Of a stretch of 64,000 bases of DNA, positions 53,357-63,489 are shown piece after piece; position 1 is the first letter of the stretch, and every line of letters starts with the position of its first letter. The translations under genes were made by a program, and so were the position numbers. Origin of the DNA: Flectonema sp. DT1601 (Eukaryota > Euglenozoa > Diplonemea > Diplonemida > Diplonemidae); contig OZ025856.1 of the NCBI GenBank assembly GCA_964019425.1, positions 124,001 through 188,000 on the forward strand, read 5' to 3'. The notes below the pieces were generated by a model. It saw nothing but the letters and a program-made list of their open reading frames with translations. It did no database searches and was not told where the DNA came from.

Positions 53357-53982
53357 GTTTCTTTGTTCTCTTCTGTGAGTTATAAAGTGATGTTTAACTC
53401 TACTGAAAGTTAACAAAAAGAACACAAAAATTCAAGCAAATTGAACAGTAAACTTGTTGTCAATAATAAATTCTCTCTTTTTTTTTTTGTGGCCTGTCAC
53501 ACGCTGTGCTGCCAACAAATATAATTCTTCCCCTAAAAAACCGTTGAAATTGTAATAAGTTCCCTACTTGTCCTTACGGTCATACAACACAGTAAGGACA
53601 AGTTGATGAATTACTATGAGACTGTAGTCTTTCTCATCACCTTACTACACTTAACATGAACAAAGACAAACTGGTTGAATAGTTTCCGAAATTAAAAAAA
53701 AAAAAAAAAAATGAAAAAGAACATAACAAAAGAATTTTGAAGCCGCAAAAAAAAAAAAAAAACGATAATAAATATAACTCCAAGATCACTCTCTTACGTG
53801 GGAATATCTCATGCGATGGAAGTATTCCAACCGCATGATTACTGTCATCGCATAGTAAGTATGTGACATGTGTTGCAGACACTAATTAGTCTTAAGAAGA
53901 CTTAAAGTAGTGATGACTCACGTAGTAGAGTGGAATGACTGTTGATAACAGATCAATGGATGTCTCGTAGTCAGTTTTGAGA
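53357..53982. other. Intergenic with a 12-bp perfect hairpin
   Basis: Contains the inverted repeat 53566-53603 and A-runs at 53695-53711 and 53745-53762. Probable hidden first exon of the Cys-rich membrane protein not located. Confidence 0.5.
53566..53603. repeat. 12-bp perfect inverted repeat
   Basis: ACTTGTCCTTAC (53566-53577) and GTAAGGACAAGT (53592-53603), loop 14 bases. Among the longest non-homopolymer perfect stems I saw in the window. Confidence 0.9.
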
Positions 53983-55509
53983 TTACCAACCGTCACCTTC
54001 ATTACCTTGTTCTCTAACTTTAACGTGGAGCCACTGAACAGCTCCCCATTTCAATCCTTTTCTTACGGGACATCCTCCATGAAGAGAATACTCATCTTGA
54101 GTAAAGTCTGGCCTCATGTCGAAGAAAGCCATGGCTGATCCCTTCTTAGGAAGAGCGCGAAAACCAACTGAGCAGTCCGTCATATTCCAGACTGGTTGAC
54201 CACCATTTGCTCTGGGTAGAACTGTTTCACCACCTTCATCAGTATCTTCTAAGTAGATGAAGAATGTTACGGCTCTGTTCCAATTGTTGTTCCATTTGTT
54301 TTGCCACATCTCAGACTCCTCTTTCTTCGATTTAGCACCATGGGCGCTGTAATAGTCGTGGTGGCTGTTGTATTTTTGTCCTGGTCCGTATCTCAAAATT
54401 TGCAATTTCTCGGTTTGATTTTTTGAAAATCCCGTGAATTGCAACACACGAGTCCGGAGAGGTTCAACACCATCATGACGATTATCTAACCAGCAGCCTG
54501 ATGAAGTTCGAACGTCATCAAGTCCGTGAGCCTGTTTACCATTTGTTGGGACAACCATCGATCGAGTTACTTTTGTTTCTGCGACATGACGGATTCGGTC
54601 AGCTTCATCATCACTTAAGAATCGAGGGAAGAAATAAGTCTTTGGTTCATGAGAGACAATATAATAAGGAAGATCTGGCATATCCTCTTTTGGTCTGTCC
54701 TCAGGGTAGGTGAACGCTCGAGGTCCTGTTGGGTACTTCTGAGATTCTGGAATAGGTTTGAGATTGTAAATATCGTATGTCGACAAGTAGTCATATCCTT
54801 CAACAGGTTTTGTTGGATGTGCAGCAAAGTCTTGAACCTGCTTGGGAAGTGGGAATCTCTTTAAGGGACGAGAACCGCAATTTTCTGCTTCTTCAAATGC
54901 AATTTGTTCATCAGTCACCCAACCAGACTTAGTACTTGTCATCCACGTACCGATACCTGCCTCTGAGTACGGTGTTGAAAGAGAGAAACCTGACCTGATA
55001 AGTTGCCTACCACCAGCTCCTTCACTGAGACTTGATAAGACCCAATGACCTTCATGATCTTTCCAAAGGCTATATGAATTACTATTGAATGTTATACCAG
55101 AAGCAGTTGAAGTGTCGATTAATAATTTATCTTTTATATTAGAGCTGAGCAGAGCAATACACGAAACACAAGTACCACAGCTAAGAGCACAATTTTGAAC
55201 CATATACATAGCGTTGTTTTGACATTCACCCGCCTCAGACCATCCTTTGCAACTGTCGTGATTATCTTTGCATATAATTTTGTGGCCACAGAATCCACAG
55301 CTCTTTTTGCAACGGAGTTCCATATCGGTTTTTTGAGTTTTGCAATACCCCTGATTGACTAGGTCTTCACATCCTGAGGAACCATCTTGGTCAAAACAAC
55401 CATGCCAATTCACTTCTAATGGAGTACTTCTCATAAAATACCATCCGAATAAGGTAATTGAAACCAATGCCACAACTATTAATTTACTACTGGCGCTGGA
55501 CATGTTCAT
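53983..55509 (-). CDS. Prolyl 4-hydroxylase with two N-terminal ShKT domains
   Basis: 508 residues from ATG at 55509. Fe(II)/2-oxoglutarate-dependent hydroxylase of secretory-pathway proteins. N-terminal signal-anchor (LIVVALVSITLFGWYFM, about 10-26) gives type II topology. Then two six-Cys ShKT modules: GCFDQDGSSGCEDL...CKKSCGFC (about 37-75) and ICKDNHDSCKGW...CALSCGTC (about 79-115). After a beta-rich linker the catalytic domain (about 300-500) contains SHEPKTYFFPRFLS, YNSHHDYYSAH (iron His and Asp, about 385), FFIYLEDTDEGGETVLP and SLHGGCPVRKGLKWGAVQWLH (third iron His and the Lys/Arg that holds 2-oxoglutarate). All catalytic residues are present. ShKT-P4H fusions are known in algae and animals. 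Substrates are unknown; cell-surface Hyp-rich proteins are likely. Confidence 0.93.
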   Translation of the reverse strand: MNMSSASSKLIVVALVSITLFGWYFMRSTPLEVNWHGCFDQDGSSGCEDLVNQGYCKTQKTDMELRCKKSCGFCGHKIICKDNHDSCKGWSEAGECQNNAMYMVQNCALSCGTCVSCIALLSSNIKDKLLIDTSTASGITFNSNSYSLWKDHEGHWVLSSLSEGAGGRQLIRSGFSLSTPYSEAGIGTWMTSTKSGWVTDEQIAFEEAENCGSRPLKRFPLPKQVQDFAAHPTKPVEGYDYLSTYDIYNLKPIPESQKYPTGPRAFTYPEDRPKEDMPDLPYYIVSHEPKTYFFPRFLSDDEADRIRHVAETKVTRSMVVPTNGKQAHGLDDVRTSSGCWLDNRHDGVEPLRTRVLQFTGFSKNQTEKLQILRYGPGQKYNSHHDYYSAHGAKSKKEESEMWQNKWNNNWNRAVTFFIYLEDTDEGGETVLPRANGGQPVWNMTDCSVGFRALPKKGSAMAFFDMRPDFTQDEYSLHGGCPVRKGLKWGAVQWLHVKVREQGNEGDGW

Positions 55510-57237
55510 GTTGCACACGAGAACTGTGTGGGAGGGTTGAGTGTTTTCGAATTTGTAAAATACAACCGTTTTATATCATGTTAACATAAGACGATGATTT
55601 TAAAAAATCTGAGAAGGATCTTCGACAGTAATCCACCTCTTGGAGAGATAATTATTATTTTATTTTTTTTTTTTTTTTTCACAACCGTTGCCTATCCTCG
55701 TCATCAACAGCGACTGTTATATAAGAAAATATGTTATAAAAAAAAAAAAACAGAGCCTACTATTCTCTCTTTATTTTAAACATGAAGAGATTCCTACAAT
55801 GGTGTCATGCTTGTTCCCATTACAGTAATGCCGTTTGGTGGGGGTGGTGTTGTTGAGGGTCTACAACAACGGTTAACAAGGAAATATCTTTCTTTTATTT
55901 ATTACATGAGAAGGGGTAGATGTTGTTTCTTCTTTTTTTTTCTTGGTGTTCTTTGTTTTCTTCTTCTTCTCCTTATTTTGGTTTTATTTTTATTGTTTTA
56001 TAAAAAATTTATAAAAAAAAAATAAAAAATAAAAATAAAAAATAGAAACTCTGTTCCCAAGCTACCAAGATGGTTGTTTATCACTTCTAAGACGGCAAGG
56101 GAAGAACTTGTGTTTTTGTTTTTTTTGTGTTTTTGTTTTATTGAAAGTAAACCATACGCAATTAGAAGACACCTAGAAATGTCAATTTATTTTGTATGAA
56201 ATGCTTTTTTTTTTTTCTTGAGCTATTTTTAAAATAGGCATAAACGGTTTTTACAGCGGTATTTAGTTCTCTTCTTCGCCAACATAAAAACTCGTCAGAT
56301 CATTATGACATTAAACGAGTTTTTTTTTATTTTTTTTTAAAAAAAAATAAAAAATAAATAAAAGAAAGGCGTTCACTCAACAGTTTTTATTCACATGTAT
56401 GCTGCAAACAGGAGAGGGGGAAAAAAAAAAAAAAAAAAGAAGAAAAAACGACCGATTAAAAATAAAAATAAAATAAAATAAAAACCTCACCGACAGCTTG
56501 CTTCCGCTCATAAGAAAAAGTGCTTCGCAAGTTATAGTAACGCCGGCTCAGTTGGGGAAGGTGCTACGGGAACGAGACAATAACGATTGCACAGTGAATA
56601 TTTGCTACGACTGGAATGTTGCAAACAAGATTCTATATTTTTTAAATTTTTTTTTTTTTTCAAATGTAAAAAAAAAAAAAGTGAATTGCTAAAGATTATA
56701 AGCTACGAAGACAACAGACAGGAGACTGTCCAACTATTGCTTTTAGAAAAGCGACGCTATTTCTTGAAAAATAGAAAAATAAAAATAAATACAGGAATCA
56801 CCCGGCCACATTGAGAATCAATGTAGCAATTCCACGTCAAGTATCGACGTCTTAGCCTTCGCACAAAACCCCTAAGGGAGAAATACAAACAAATAACTAC
56901 ATGCGGGTAAAGAAAATTCCAAATTTAATTCCACGCATAATTTTTTTTCATTTTCTTTTTTGTAAGTTTTGGTTCTGTTTCTTCTTTTTTTTTGTTCTTT
57001 TTTTTTTTTTCTCCTCTGTTTCAGTTCTTCAATTGGCACGTGCCAGACCAGAACTATGGCGACCTGCTATTATTTTCCCAGAGAGTGTGTCGTGCACTTT
57101 CACGTACGGGAATCGAACTGAACGCCATTCGCGTGAACAGCACATCTGCACACGGACGGATACGGAACACTCAGATTATTATCACTCATAACTCTCACTA
57201 CAATTATTTTTCTTAATTTACCTTTGGCAGTGAAGAG

Positions 57238-57277
<40 letters not shown>

Positions 57278-58417
57278 TGCATTGCACCAAAACTCCGAGG
57301 GGAGTAATCTGCTCACAACGGCGACAAGCACATCGTACACACAGTGCTCATAACTCTTCTAGTTGTGTCTTGAAGACCGATAGGCGAATAGTAAGAAAGG
57401 GATAATTTTCTTTTTTTATTTGTCATTAACCACCTTGTGGGGGTTTTTTTTTGGCAATAGTACATTGCACACCAGCTTGCGTCTTTTCCAATTAAAAGAC
57501 AACAATTTTTTAAAAAAAATTTCCCCCCACTCCCCATGAGTTAATCACACGATAATTCAATAGAATAGTAGCTGACAATTACCAGCTACCAGAAGCTATA
57601 AGAGAGAGAGAAAGTTTTTTTTTTTTTTTTTTTTTAAAAATGGCTGAGGGATTGGTCGTGAAAACGACGTCGATCATCCCAAAGGAGTATAAAATAAAGA
57701 TAAGATAATATATTATAATAAATGAAAAAGAAAAGGAAGAAAGTGCCACCTCTCTGAAAGAAGTTACGGAACACTCTTTTATGGCTATAACGAAAAGTGC
57801 AGTGTAATTGCTGGAAACACTTCCACGGGGTTGCCAAAATGAGTTGACGAGAAATGATGTATATTTAGTAGTCAATTACTCCATCTGAGGTAGCCATTGT
57901 CTGAATAGAAGAGGGAAAGAAAATTGAGGGGAAGAAGAAAAAAAAAGAGAAAAAAAACATTTCATCCACTCCGCCAACCTTATGGTCTTGAGAGGGAGGA
58001 AGAACGGTTCTCGACTAAAAACAGGAAGGAAAAAGATAGGATTTTTTTTTTTTTTTTTTTTTTTTTTCGATTTTTCGTTTTTTTTTTTGAATTAAATTCG
58101 TTCCCATCAGACAAAGCGTCAGAAGACAGGAGACCTGCAGAGAGACGAAGTGCGTCTGCCAAAGACGCTAAAGATAAAATATGGATTATGACTAACAGAG
58201 ATCGATAGACCGCCGGATTTCAAACACCAACAACACAAAATGGGAAGCTGCTGGTGTTTCCAACTCAAATCAATGAGGCAAACGTAATATCGATCGCAGT
58301 ATTTAGTTCTTTATTTATTTGTTCTTTTTTGTCTTATGACATAGATATGTCGTCATCACTTATTAGTTCCGAAACATTTTTATTCTTTCAAAAAAAGATT
58401 CACAATCTCTTAATCTG
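55510..58417. other. Intergenic, homopolymer rich
   Basis: T-runs at 55664-55679, 57241-57272, 57615-57635 and 58042-58067; A-runs at 55739-55750 and 56421-56438. A complex GC-richer patch at 57030-57180 was examined for tRNA and coding content and rejected. No gene seen. Confidence 0.55.
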
Positions 58418-59986
58418 TTATAACTGCTGTGGTTGGATTAGTTGAAGTGGACTGCGATCAGAACTTGATGCGGTTGTGTTGTTCTGAAGATGTTTTTTTT
58501 GTTGTTTTGATCCTTTTTTCACCCTTCTTTGAAGTTTTGTTTCAATTCTGTATCCGTAGGGTGATGTTCCTAAAAAGGGAGTTATAGATTCTCTCAAATG
58601 GTCAACCAGTCCAGAAGGAGCGTTGTCAACAGCAGACTGAACAACATAATTTCCAAACGCATCCTGCATTAGATGAGAGAGCGTGTTCGGGTTGCATATT
58701 TCAGTTATGATATTCTCTCGTACTTCATCTGGTCCCGTTTGAATACACTTTTCAACTACATTGCTTGAAAATTTATTAACAGCGAGTTCCAACAACTGTC
58801 CACTAACATATTCAGCTATCGCTATACTGAATTCCACATTGTCAATCACAGCATGTTGTAAAACGTAATTCCCATACGGATCAGTTAGTAAGTGACTCAC
58901 CATGGATAACATTTCCTTCTCAAGAGTACGTTTGTGTACCAAGCTAGCCCCATCATACATTCGTTGAACAGTTATACAACCACATTGGTTAGTTGCATAG
59001 GATACTAGATTTTGTTTTGTTGCTAAAAATAGAACCTCAGAATCAGACTGTGATAGCTGGAATAGGATTGCTTGTAGTACTTTACGACCATTGACGGAGG
59101 TGCAAAACGATTGCATTGATTTAGAAACTGATAAAGGAATCATGTGAACACCTGTTGCCGTGTCAACAAATATCGATCGATCGAACTTGGCTGTTGCGGA
59201 TACGATCGCTACGAGAACTTCAGAACCTGATGTCGTATCACAAAGTGTTGTCAGGCTAGAGCATGCAGCTTTTGTTAAATTTAACAACTGAGTACTATCT
59301 GACAAACCCACTACACCAATAACAACCTTAGCTGCGTGATGATCAACTGCCAGAGTACTAAATCTTGGTAACAATATTGGAAGTAACTGACTGAGGGTTT
59401 CTGAAGGATCAGGAAGAGACTCCAGGGCGGATAACAACGCACGACTCCCTTCCGATGTTATTACGTAGGTGTAAAATTCATCAGAAATTAATTTGGATCC
59501 CGACAACGGAGACAACGGTGAAGAGGGAGATGATATTTGAGAGACATCTGAACCACCTGAACCACTCCTCCCAGAACTTAAGATATCAATTGGATGACAA
59601 GCTACAGTTGGAGGAGGTGGTCCAGCAGCGATAACAGCAGCAGGCTGACTGAATGCCAATTGACTTACAAAGGACATCTGTTGAAGTAGCTGATTGTCAC
59701 CCAATATATTTCCAGGTGGTGAAAACGCAATCGGTGACTTCACTTGTGCCACAACAACACTTCCATTACCTATACCTAAATCAATCACCTTTCCCGACTC
59801 TGGTAATGGTTGCCCATTTAAGAGTAAATCAAAGCATCCCTCCACAACACGAAAATTTATTACTGCATGTGCCCGTAGCTCCTCAACCGTAAGATAGATT
59901 AGATCACAGGGTAAGGTACTGGTGCTGTAATTTCCAGGATTAAACAGCGATATTAAATGCGGTTTTTCCGCTGAGTGTTCGGACAT
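58418..59986 (-). CDS. Pumilio/PUF-family RNA-binding protein with N-terminal ubiquitin-like region
   Basis: 522-residue single exon, ATG at 59986. The C-terminal half (about 290-500) contains PUF repeats with clear base-reading triads: CGCITVQRM, DPYGNYVLQHAV (N-Y-Q type), NKFSSNVVEKCI (S-N-E type), DAFGNYVVQSAV (N-Y-Q) and SPYGYRIETKL. Under the known PUF code these read U (NYxxQ) and G (SNxxE). Earlier repeats are degenerate. The N-terminus (about 28-83, LIYLTVEEL...FDLLLNGQPL...VVVAQVK) has the spacing of a ubiquitin-like fold. A Ser/Pro linker with SSPSSPLSPLSGS follows, a probable phosphorylation region. Post-transcriptional repression through 3' UTRs is the family role. It lies 190 bases downstream of the POLE stop on the same strand. 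Confidence 0.9.
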   Translation of the reverse strand: MSEHSAEKPHLISLFNPGNYSTSTLPCDLIYLTVEELRAHAVINFRVVEGCFDLLLNGQPLPESGKVIDLGIGNGSVVVAQVKSPIAFSPPGNILGDNQLLQQMSFVSQLAFSQPAAVIAAGPPPPTVACHPIDILSSGRSGSGGSDVSQISSPSSPLSPLSGSKLISDEFYTYVITSEGSRALLSALESLPDPSETLSQLLPILLPRFSTLAVDHHAAKVVIGVVGLSDSTQLLNLTKAACSSLTTLCDTTSGSEVLVAIVSATAKFDRSIFVDTATGVHMIPLSVSKSMQSFCTSVNGRKVLQAILFQLSQSDSEVLFLATKQNLVSYATNQCGCITVQRMYDGASLVHKRTLEKEMLSMVSHLLTDPYGNYVLQHAVIDNVEFSIAIAEYVSGQLLELAVNKFSSNVVEKCIQTGPDEVRENIITEICNPNTLSHLMQDAFGNYVVQSAVDNAPSGLVDHLRESITPFLGTSPYGYRIETKLQRRVKKGSKQQKKHLQNNTTASSSDRSPLQLIQPQQL

Positions 59987-60175
59987 ATTAGTATCACCCA
60001 GAGAGGGGAGGGGAATTCAAGTTCTGTAATAATTTAAAAAAAAAGAAAATGAGGAGGGGGTTTTAACAAACACAACAAACACGTCAGAATAATGCGAAGC
60101 GTTATTTTTTTTGATTCCGATAATAATAATAAACAGCTAATCTAACATGAAGAATGTTAACTCTCCAGAAGAAAT

Positions 60176-63012
60176 CTAAGACGTGAGTTCGTCAATTACA
60201 GCTGCAAGCCACTCAAGGGAATGCAACTCCGAGACGCCTTTTAGAAGATGAAATTGATGTGCTACTTGTGTTGGAGATACTTCAGACGCTTTCCATTCTC
60301 CACCACATGAACATCGAACTTGTAAATCATATTCTTGAGGTTGGCGACATGTCTGACACATTAAATCCTGAATCTCATGAGATGCGGCGAGATGATTTGT
60401 GAAATCAACAAGTTTTGATTCCACCACATTCTTATCAAATTGTTGACCACAGCAGCTACACGTAAACGCATTCGATACTCTAAACAAATCAGGCGTGCTT
60501 AACCCTCCAGGTAGAAGGTCTAATGTACTTATGGAATGACAGAAAGTACACATCACGTTATCAAGTGAAAAAGTATCATTTTGTTCAACATAGACAGCTT
60601 CTTTGGAGTGGGCAGCAACACCACAAATCTGAAGGACTGCTGTTTTTAATTGTCTCACGGCTTCCAGCAGTTGCTCCTCTTTCCCCAAAACATGGCAAAG
60701 AATCTTCGCATAGTCTATTGCAAAATCATTGTCATTTGCTCTTCCTAACTCCCTCTGTTCGATTTGAATATTATGGATTTCTTTAAGTACCCTTGTTGTC
60801 CATTCGTTTTCTACTTTACTTCTCATTCTTGCAAAAGTGTCTTGTCTAATTCTTTCAGTAGTACTTGCCATGGTTAGCGGTTGACCTCCGGTACTTTCTG
60901 ATGATATTTGAGCTATTACTGCTTTCTTTTCCATGTTGAGAGTGGCGAGGTATTCAGCGATAAATAACACGTATCGAGTCTTAATCGTACTTGGAAGCCT
61001 GTCAGCAACAGTCCAGTAAAATGCAACTTTCGACTGGGATTCCAATTCATCAAAATCAATTCCCGATATAGAAGCACCACCATTAGCTGAAGAAGCAATA
61101 CTTGGTATTTTCATACCTGCGTAGTTGCTGCGATCAAGGTTCAAATATTCCGACCAAAATGCGCTGACTTCAAGGTGGATTCTCTTAAAGATAGCCTGGT
61201 CTCGTAATGCTGTTAAGAAGTAATTGGTAAACGTAACGCAATCTTTTAAACCCGATTTCGGTGTTGCCAATACCAATCGCTGGACATCTCCGTACACAAC
61301 TCGACATCCTAATCTCGTAAGTCTTGTTAGTAGTCGTTCGAATAGTCTTTTTGCTAAGTTTACTACAAAAACAGTCAGCTGTGGTTCATACAAAAGGGAA
61401 GAAGGACTTTTAAGCCAACGGGTTATTTCAGCCATGAGACTGTCAGCCACGTGATTTGATGACTTTACAGTTTTGGTATAAAGAGACCAAATGATGTCTC
61501 GTAAAATATGAAAGTGACTTGTGATGTCTAAGTCGTTAGTAAAATCTGTAGTGCCGGGTTCTTCTGCGAGGATAGCAACCACTTCTAAGTGAAGAACATC
61601 AAGCTCAACAACCCAAGTATGGTTAGATCCTGGAATGTTAACTGATAACGGTTTTAAAGAATCAGCAAGTGTACTCCCCAACACTAAGTCATCATCATTT
61701 GATCCTATTCTACCAATGTCAGGACTACAGCTGCTTGAGTACCACAGACAGTGATATTTCTTTTGTAATGCCCTCGCATACATAACATCCAATCCCTGAA
61801 TGTATGCATCACTAGCTGAAGTGTTGCATGCAGGTATATTAACTTCTTGTGATATTTCACAAATCCCAGCAGCGTATGGACGAGCAGAGATATATCTGTA
61901 TAGCAATCGACGACCGAAATCACGCATCCAGGATATCGGATGAACGTATAGTTTAGTATCTGATTGATTAAATGGAATAGTAAGGACAGGAAGACCTGAT
62001 AACTGAGGAAGTCGTTTGATGACTTCTTCACGTTGGACTTGTGTTTGTTGAAGTAAGACAGCTCGTCTGGCAACGATCATATCAACTTTTAGTTCATCAT
62101 TTATGATATTCCAGGCGGAGGATTGGTCAGACGTATACGATGTGTCATACGACAATCCCGTCGGTAAACTTCCAAAAATCTCACTTCCGAGATTCGCATT
62201 CGTATGGTGACTATGCTTTAATAATTTATCATCACCTGTTTCCTGAGTCTGAGAGACATCAATGTGTTTTGCAGTTTCTTGCGTGGCTTCATTCAGCAGA
62301 TCACTCCATCGCAGTGTTGGATCCTGACCTTTAGTCTGTCCCCTAATATAGACTACTCTCACAAGACTTCTGTGTGGTATTATCAAAGCAATAACTCCTT
62401 TAGTAGACTCATGTGATTGGTAAAGAAATAGTCCAGACATTTGATCTGTAAATCCGTGTGATTCGATTACCTTTGAAGGTGTTGAAAGAGGAATGAGATC
62501 GTTCATGTGGAATAAGTCTCGGTCAGAATACGAACGAATTTCGTATTTTTTAATGTCGACTTTGCATCGACGACCAATCCGAAGTTGAAATAAACGACCA
62601 GCATCAACTTCAGATTCAAAAACACCAAGTACATCAGGCTCATGTCGTAGTGTGTGTATTAGGTCATTAACCTTATCTGTTGTTGGTATAGTAGTTAGTG
62701 GTATCTCATATAAATAATGTCTTTCAACTTTACGTGGAAGTACAACCTCAGATATCACAGCATTATATCCTTTCACTAAATCATCACTCCACGATGTTCT
62801 AGAGTTTACCAAAACAGTAATCGGTACAACAACTCTAGCGACCCTAACAGCATCACCACACAGTAACAATAGTCGAATAACTGAAGGTGGATCAGTTGGT
62901 ATCTGTTTTAGTTGGTTGGTTTTATTGTGATGTAGTTAAGACAAAAATAACATACCCTCCGTGCTTCCAAAACTTCCCAGTTACCGTTAAGAAGAAAGTT
63001 AGACTTACCAAT
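60176..63012 (-). CDS. POLE: DNA polymerase epsilon catalytic subunit, C-terminal part
   Basis: Leading-strand replicative polymerase, C-terminal non-catalytic half. Main exon 62902-60176 (908 codons) plus an upstream 57-base exon 63012-62956. They are joined by a 53-base intron GTATGT...AAAACAG in phase 0, and another acceptor (CACTAACACAG) precedes the 57-base exon. Matches to human POLE recalled from the family: IPTDPPSVIRL, YARALQKKYHCLWYSS then a Pro-Asp, VVELDVLHLEVVAIL, RWLKSPSSLLYEPQL, RLTRLGCRVVYGD. The C-terminal zinc modules are CTFC...CSCC and CQTC...CSC (CysA and CysB), which bind the B-subunit. The polymerase and exonuclease half is not visible. It must lie beyond 64000 or be a separate gene, with the transposase remnant between. 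927 codons seen. Confidence 0.9.
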
Positions 63013-63489
63013 CTGTGTTAGTGGAATAGACGTGTTTTGTTGGTTATTTAGTTTTATATACCGTAATTATAAATATCATGGTGTATAAAAAGTCTCCAAA
63101 TCAGCAAAAAATGGCCAAATCCACCATCTTTATTATATCCAAAGTTTTTTTAGTACAATCATTCACAGAAAACACTTAGCAAAATTCGGATTCCAGAAAA
63201 AAAAAAAACTTTTTTTTTTGACCTTTTTCTTTTGACTTTGGTACTAAATTATCGACATTTTGAACTGGTTAAAGTTCTACAGGCTAGTCTTGTGTACCAA
63301 CCTGGTGGGGGATTGATAACTAATGTTGAAGTTGCTTCCAGATACATATCAGGACAACATATCCACAAATAACGTTGTTGGTAGCTGGTTGCACACCAGT
63401 CTTAATGAATGATGTCAAAATTCCTAAAAGCAGCAAGTAGTAGTCTAGACGAGGCCAACTACAACTAAGGAGTTCTTCTCCAATCGTTG
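63013..63489. other. Intron or intergenic DNA between POLE exon and transposase remnant
   Basis: A-run/T-run at 63197-63219. No exon found. If the POLE N-terminal half lies to the right of the window, this and the transposase belong to an intron. Confidence 0.4.

Noticed and set aside
57090-57150. tRNA-like AGTTCGATTCCCGT on the minus strand
   Set aside because: T-stem mispairs and no D- or anticodon-arm fits.
839-58067. T- or A-runs as poly(A) tails of retrocopies
   Set aside because: Runs occur on both strands without attached gene copies or target duplications, and sit upstream of genes as often as downstream.
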